The position numbers were made by a program, and so were the translations under genes. This document shows positions 4,750-5,529 of a DNA stretch of 5,529 nucleotides, one piece after another. Numbering within the stretch: position 1 is the first letter of the stretch; each line of letters opens with the position of its first letter. The notes beneath the pieces were generated by a model that saw nothing but the letters and a program-made list of their open reading frames with translations, was not told where the DNA came from and made no database searches. Location of the stretch: contig JAGLCH010000040.1 in NCBI GenBank assembly GCA_023146355.1, positions 1 through 5,529 on the forward strand, read 5' to 3'. Origin of the DNA: Bacteriovoracaceae bacterium. Lineage in GTDB: Bacteria > Bdellovibrionota > Bacteriovoracia > Bacteriovoracales > Bacteriovoracaceae.

Positions 4750-5529
4750 ATATCAATTAAAACGGTTCTCTCCATTTTTGTTCTTTTCCTTTTGGCCCAA
4801 AAATCTTTTGGTTACACTGTTCTCATTGATCCTGGGCATGGTGGTGAAGATGGTGGAGCAAGTGGCCATTACTTCATTAAAACAAGAAGTGGTAAGTCGA
4901 AGAGGATTCTTGTTCAAGAAAAAGATCTCGTGCTTCAAATATCAAAAAAGGTCTATAGCAGGTTAAAGCAGAAACGCTATAAAGTATTTCTTACTCGTAG
5001 TATTGATCGCAGCGTCACTCTTCAAGGTCGCGCGGATATTGCAGAGAAAGTTCAGGCAGACCTCTTTATTTCAATTCACCTCAATTCTGCTTTCAGTAAA
5101 AGCGCTTCTGGCATTGAGACTTATTATCTCGATAACCACACGGATGCAGCAGTCAGGAAGGTTGAAGAGGTTGAGAATAGAATGCTAAAAGGGGAGGATC
5201 TGACAATACAACAAATTCTTATTGACCTTGTTGTAGAGAGAACTGCAAAAACCTCGCGCAGCCTAGCTACAACTGTCCACAATAAACTGATCTCTGAGGT
5301 TGCGATCCCTTATAAAATGAAAGATCGAAAAGTGCGCGCCGGAGTCTTTTATGTTCTTGCCCTAGCAAAGAGGCCAGCAGTCCTTTTGGAGGCAGGTTTT
5401 ATGTCTAATGAAAAAGAACTCTACAAAATGACCACGAAAAATTTTCAGAAGAAATTTGCAAATGCTGTTGTAGAAGGCATCGATCGTTTTATGCTTCATA
5501 AACACAAAAACCAACCTATTCTTTTTTGA
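4747..5529 (+). CDS. Exported N-acetylmuramoyl-L-alanine amidase (Amidase_3, AmiC-like)
   Basis: This zinc enzyme cleaves the amide bond between N-acetylmuramic acid and the stem peptide of peptidoglycan. It is complete at 260 residues, with the TGA as the last triplet of the window. A signal peptide spans about 1-22 (hydrophobic core 7-17, no lipobox). The catalytic domain fills the rest: zinc ligands H31 (DPGHGG), E58 (QEKDL) and H111 (SIHLNS), and catalytic E215 in LLEAGFMSN. R95 in the GRADIA segment is also conserved. There is no AMIN targeting domain. The stretch at about 150-195 (TIQQILIDLV onward) resembles the part of E. coli AmiC that contains the inhibitory helix relieved by LytM-type activators, so activity may be gated. 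The ATG shares its A with the preceding TAA (TAATG), with only a weak AAAGAAG at 4729-4735, so translation is probably coupled to the SpoIID-like gene. Numbering assumes this ATG. Confidence 0.95.
   Translation: MISIKTVLSIFVLFLLAQKSFGYTVLIDPGHGGEDGGASGHYFIKTRSGKSKRILVQEKDLVLQISKKVYSRLKQKRYKVFLTRSIDRSVTLQGRADIAEKVQADLFISIHLNSAFSKSASGIETYYLDNHTDAAVRKVEEVENRMLKGEDLTIQQILIDLVVERTAKTSRSLATTVHNKLISEVAIPYKMKDRKVRAGVFYVLALAKRPAVLLEAGFMSNEKELYKMTTKNFQKKFANAVVEGIDRFMLHKHKNQPILF

Noticed and set aside
3575..5529. Reading the SpoIID and amidase pair as evidence of endospore formation
   Set aside because: SpoIID/LytB domains occur widely in non-sporulating bacteria, and no other sporulation gene is visible here.

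Overview
The window looks like a piece of chromosome from a low-GC, AT-rich Gram-negative bacterium. UvrC, a secreted SpoIID/LytB-type protein and an AmiC-like amidase are all present. Small zinc-ribbon proteins and a degenerate uracil-DNA-glycosylase-like protein sit among them. This mix and the base composition would fit a predatory or free-living member of the Bdellovibrionota (Bacteriovorax-like). That placement is an inference from general gene content, not from a marker gene. There are no mobile elements, tRNA or rRNA genes, or CRISPR arrays.

Layout. At 1-41 there is a strong bidirectional hairpin terminator. It ends a minus-strand gene (64-492) for a 142-residue protein with an N-terminal four-cysteine zinc ribbon and a C-terminal segment resembling the Tudor-like tail of UvrD/PcrA helicases. 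An 81-base divergent spacer separates it from uvrC (574-2271, plus). UvrC has intact GIY-YIG, Fe-S cysteine, UVR and RNase H-like regions but stops before the usual C-terminal helix-hairpin-helix domain. uvrC converges, with 5 bases between stop codons, on a 72-residue minus-strand zinc-ribbon protein (2277-2495). A 194-base divergent spacer leads to a plus-strand gene (2690-3487) for a degenerate uracil-DNA-glycosylase-superfamily protein.

The last third is a cell-wall operon. A good sigma70-type promoter (3494-3522) and a possible 5' leader hairpin precede a TTG-started, Shine-Dalgarno-supported gene for an exported SpoIID/LytB-domain protein (3575-4747). Its stop codon overlaps by one base the ATG of an exported Amidase_3 N-acetylmuramoyl-L-alanine amidase (4747-5529), whose stop codon is the last triplet of the window.

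How they may work together. UvrC is the dual-incision nuclease of nucleotide excision repair. Its divergent neighbour carries a fold that, in UvrD/PcrA, contacts RNA polymerase, so a link to repair or transcription is possible but unproven. The SpoIID-like protein and the amidase form a biochemically logical pair: in sporulating Firmicutes, amidase SpoIIP strips stem peptides and SpoIID then cleaves the denuded glycan. Here the same two activities are encoded as a translationally coupled pair in what appears to be a non-sporulating Gram-negative.
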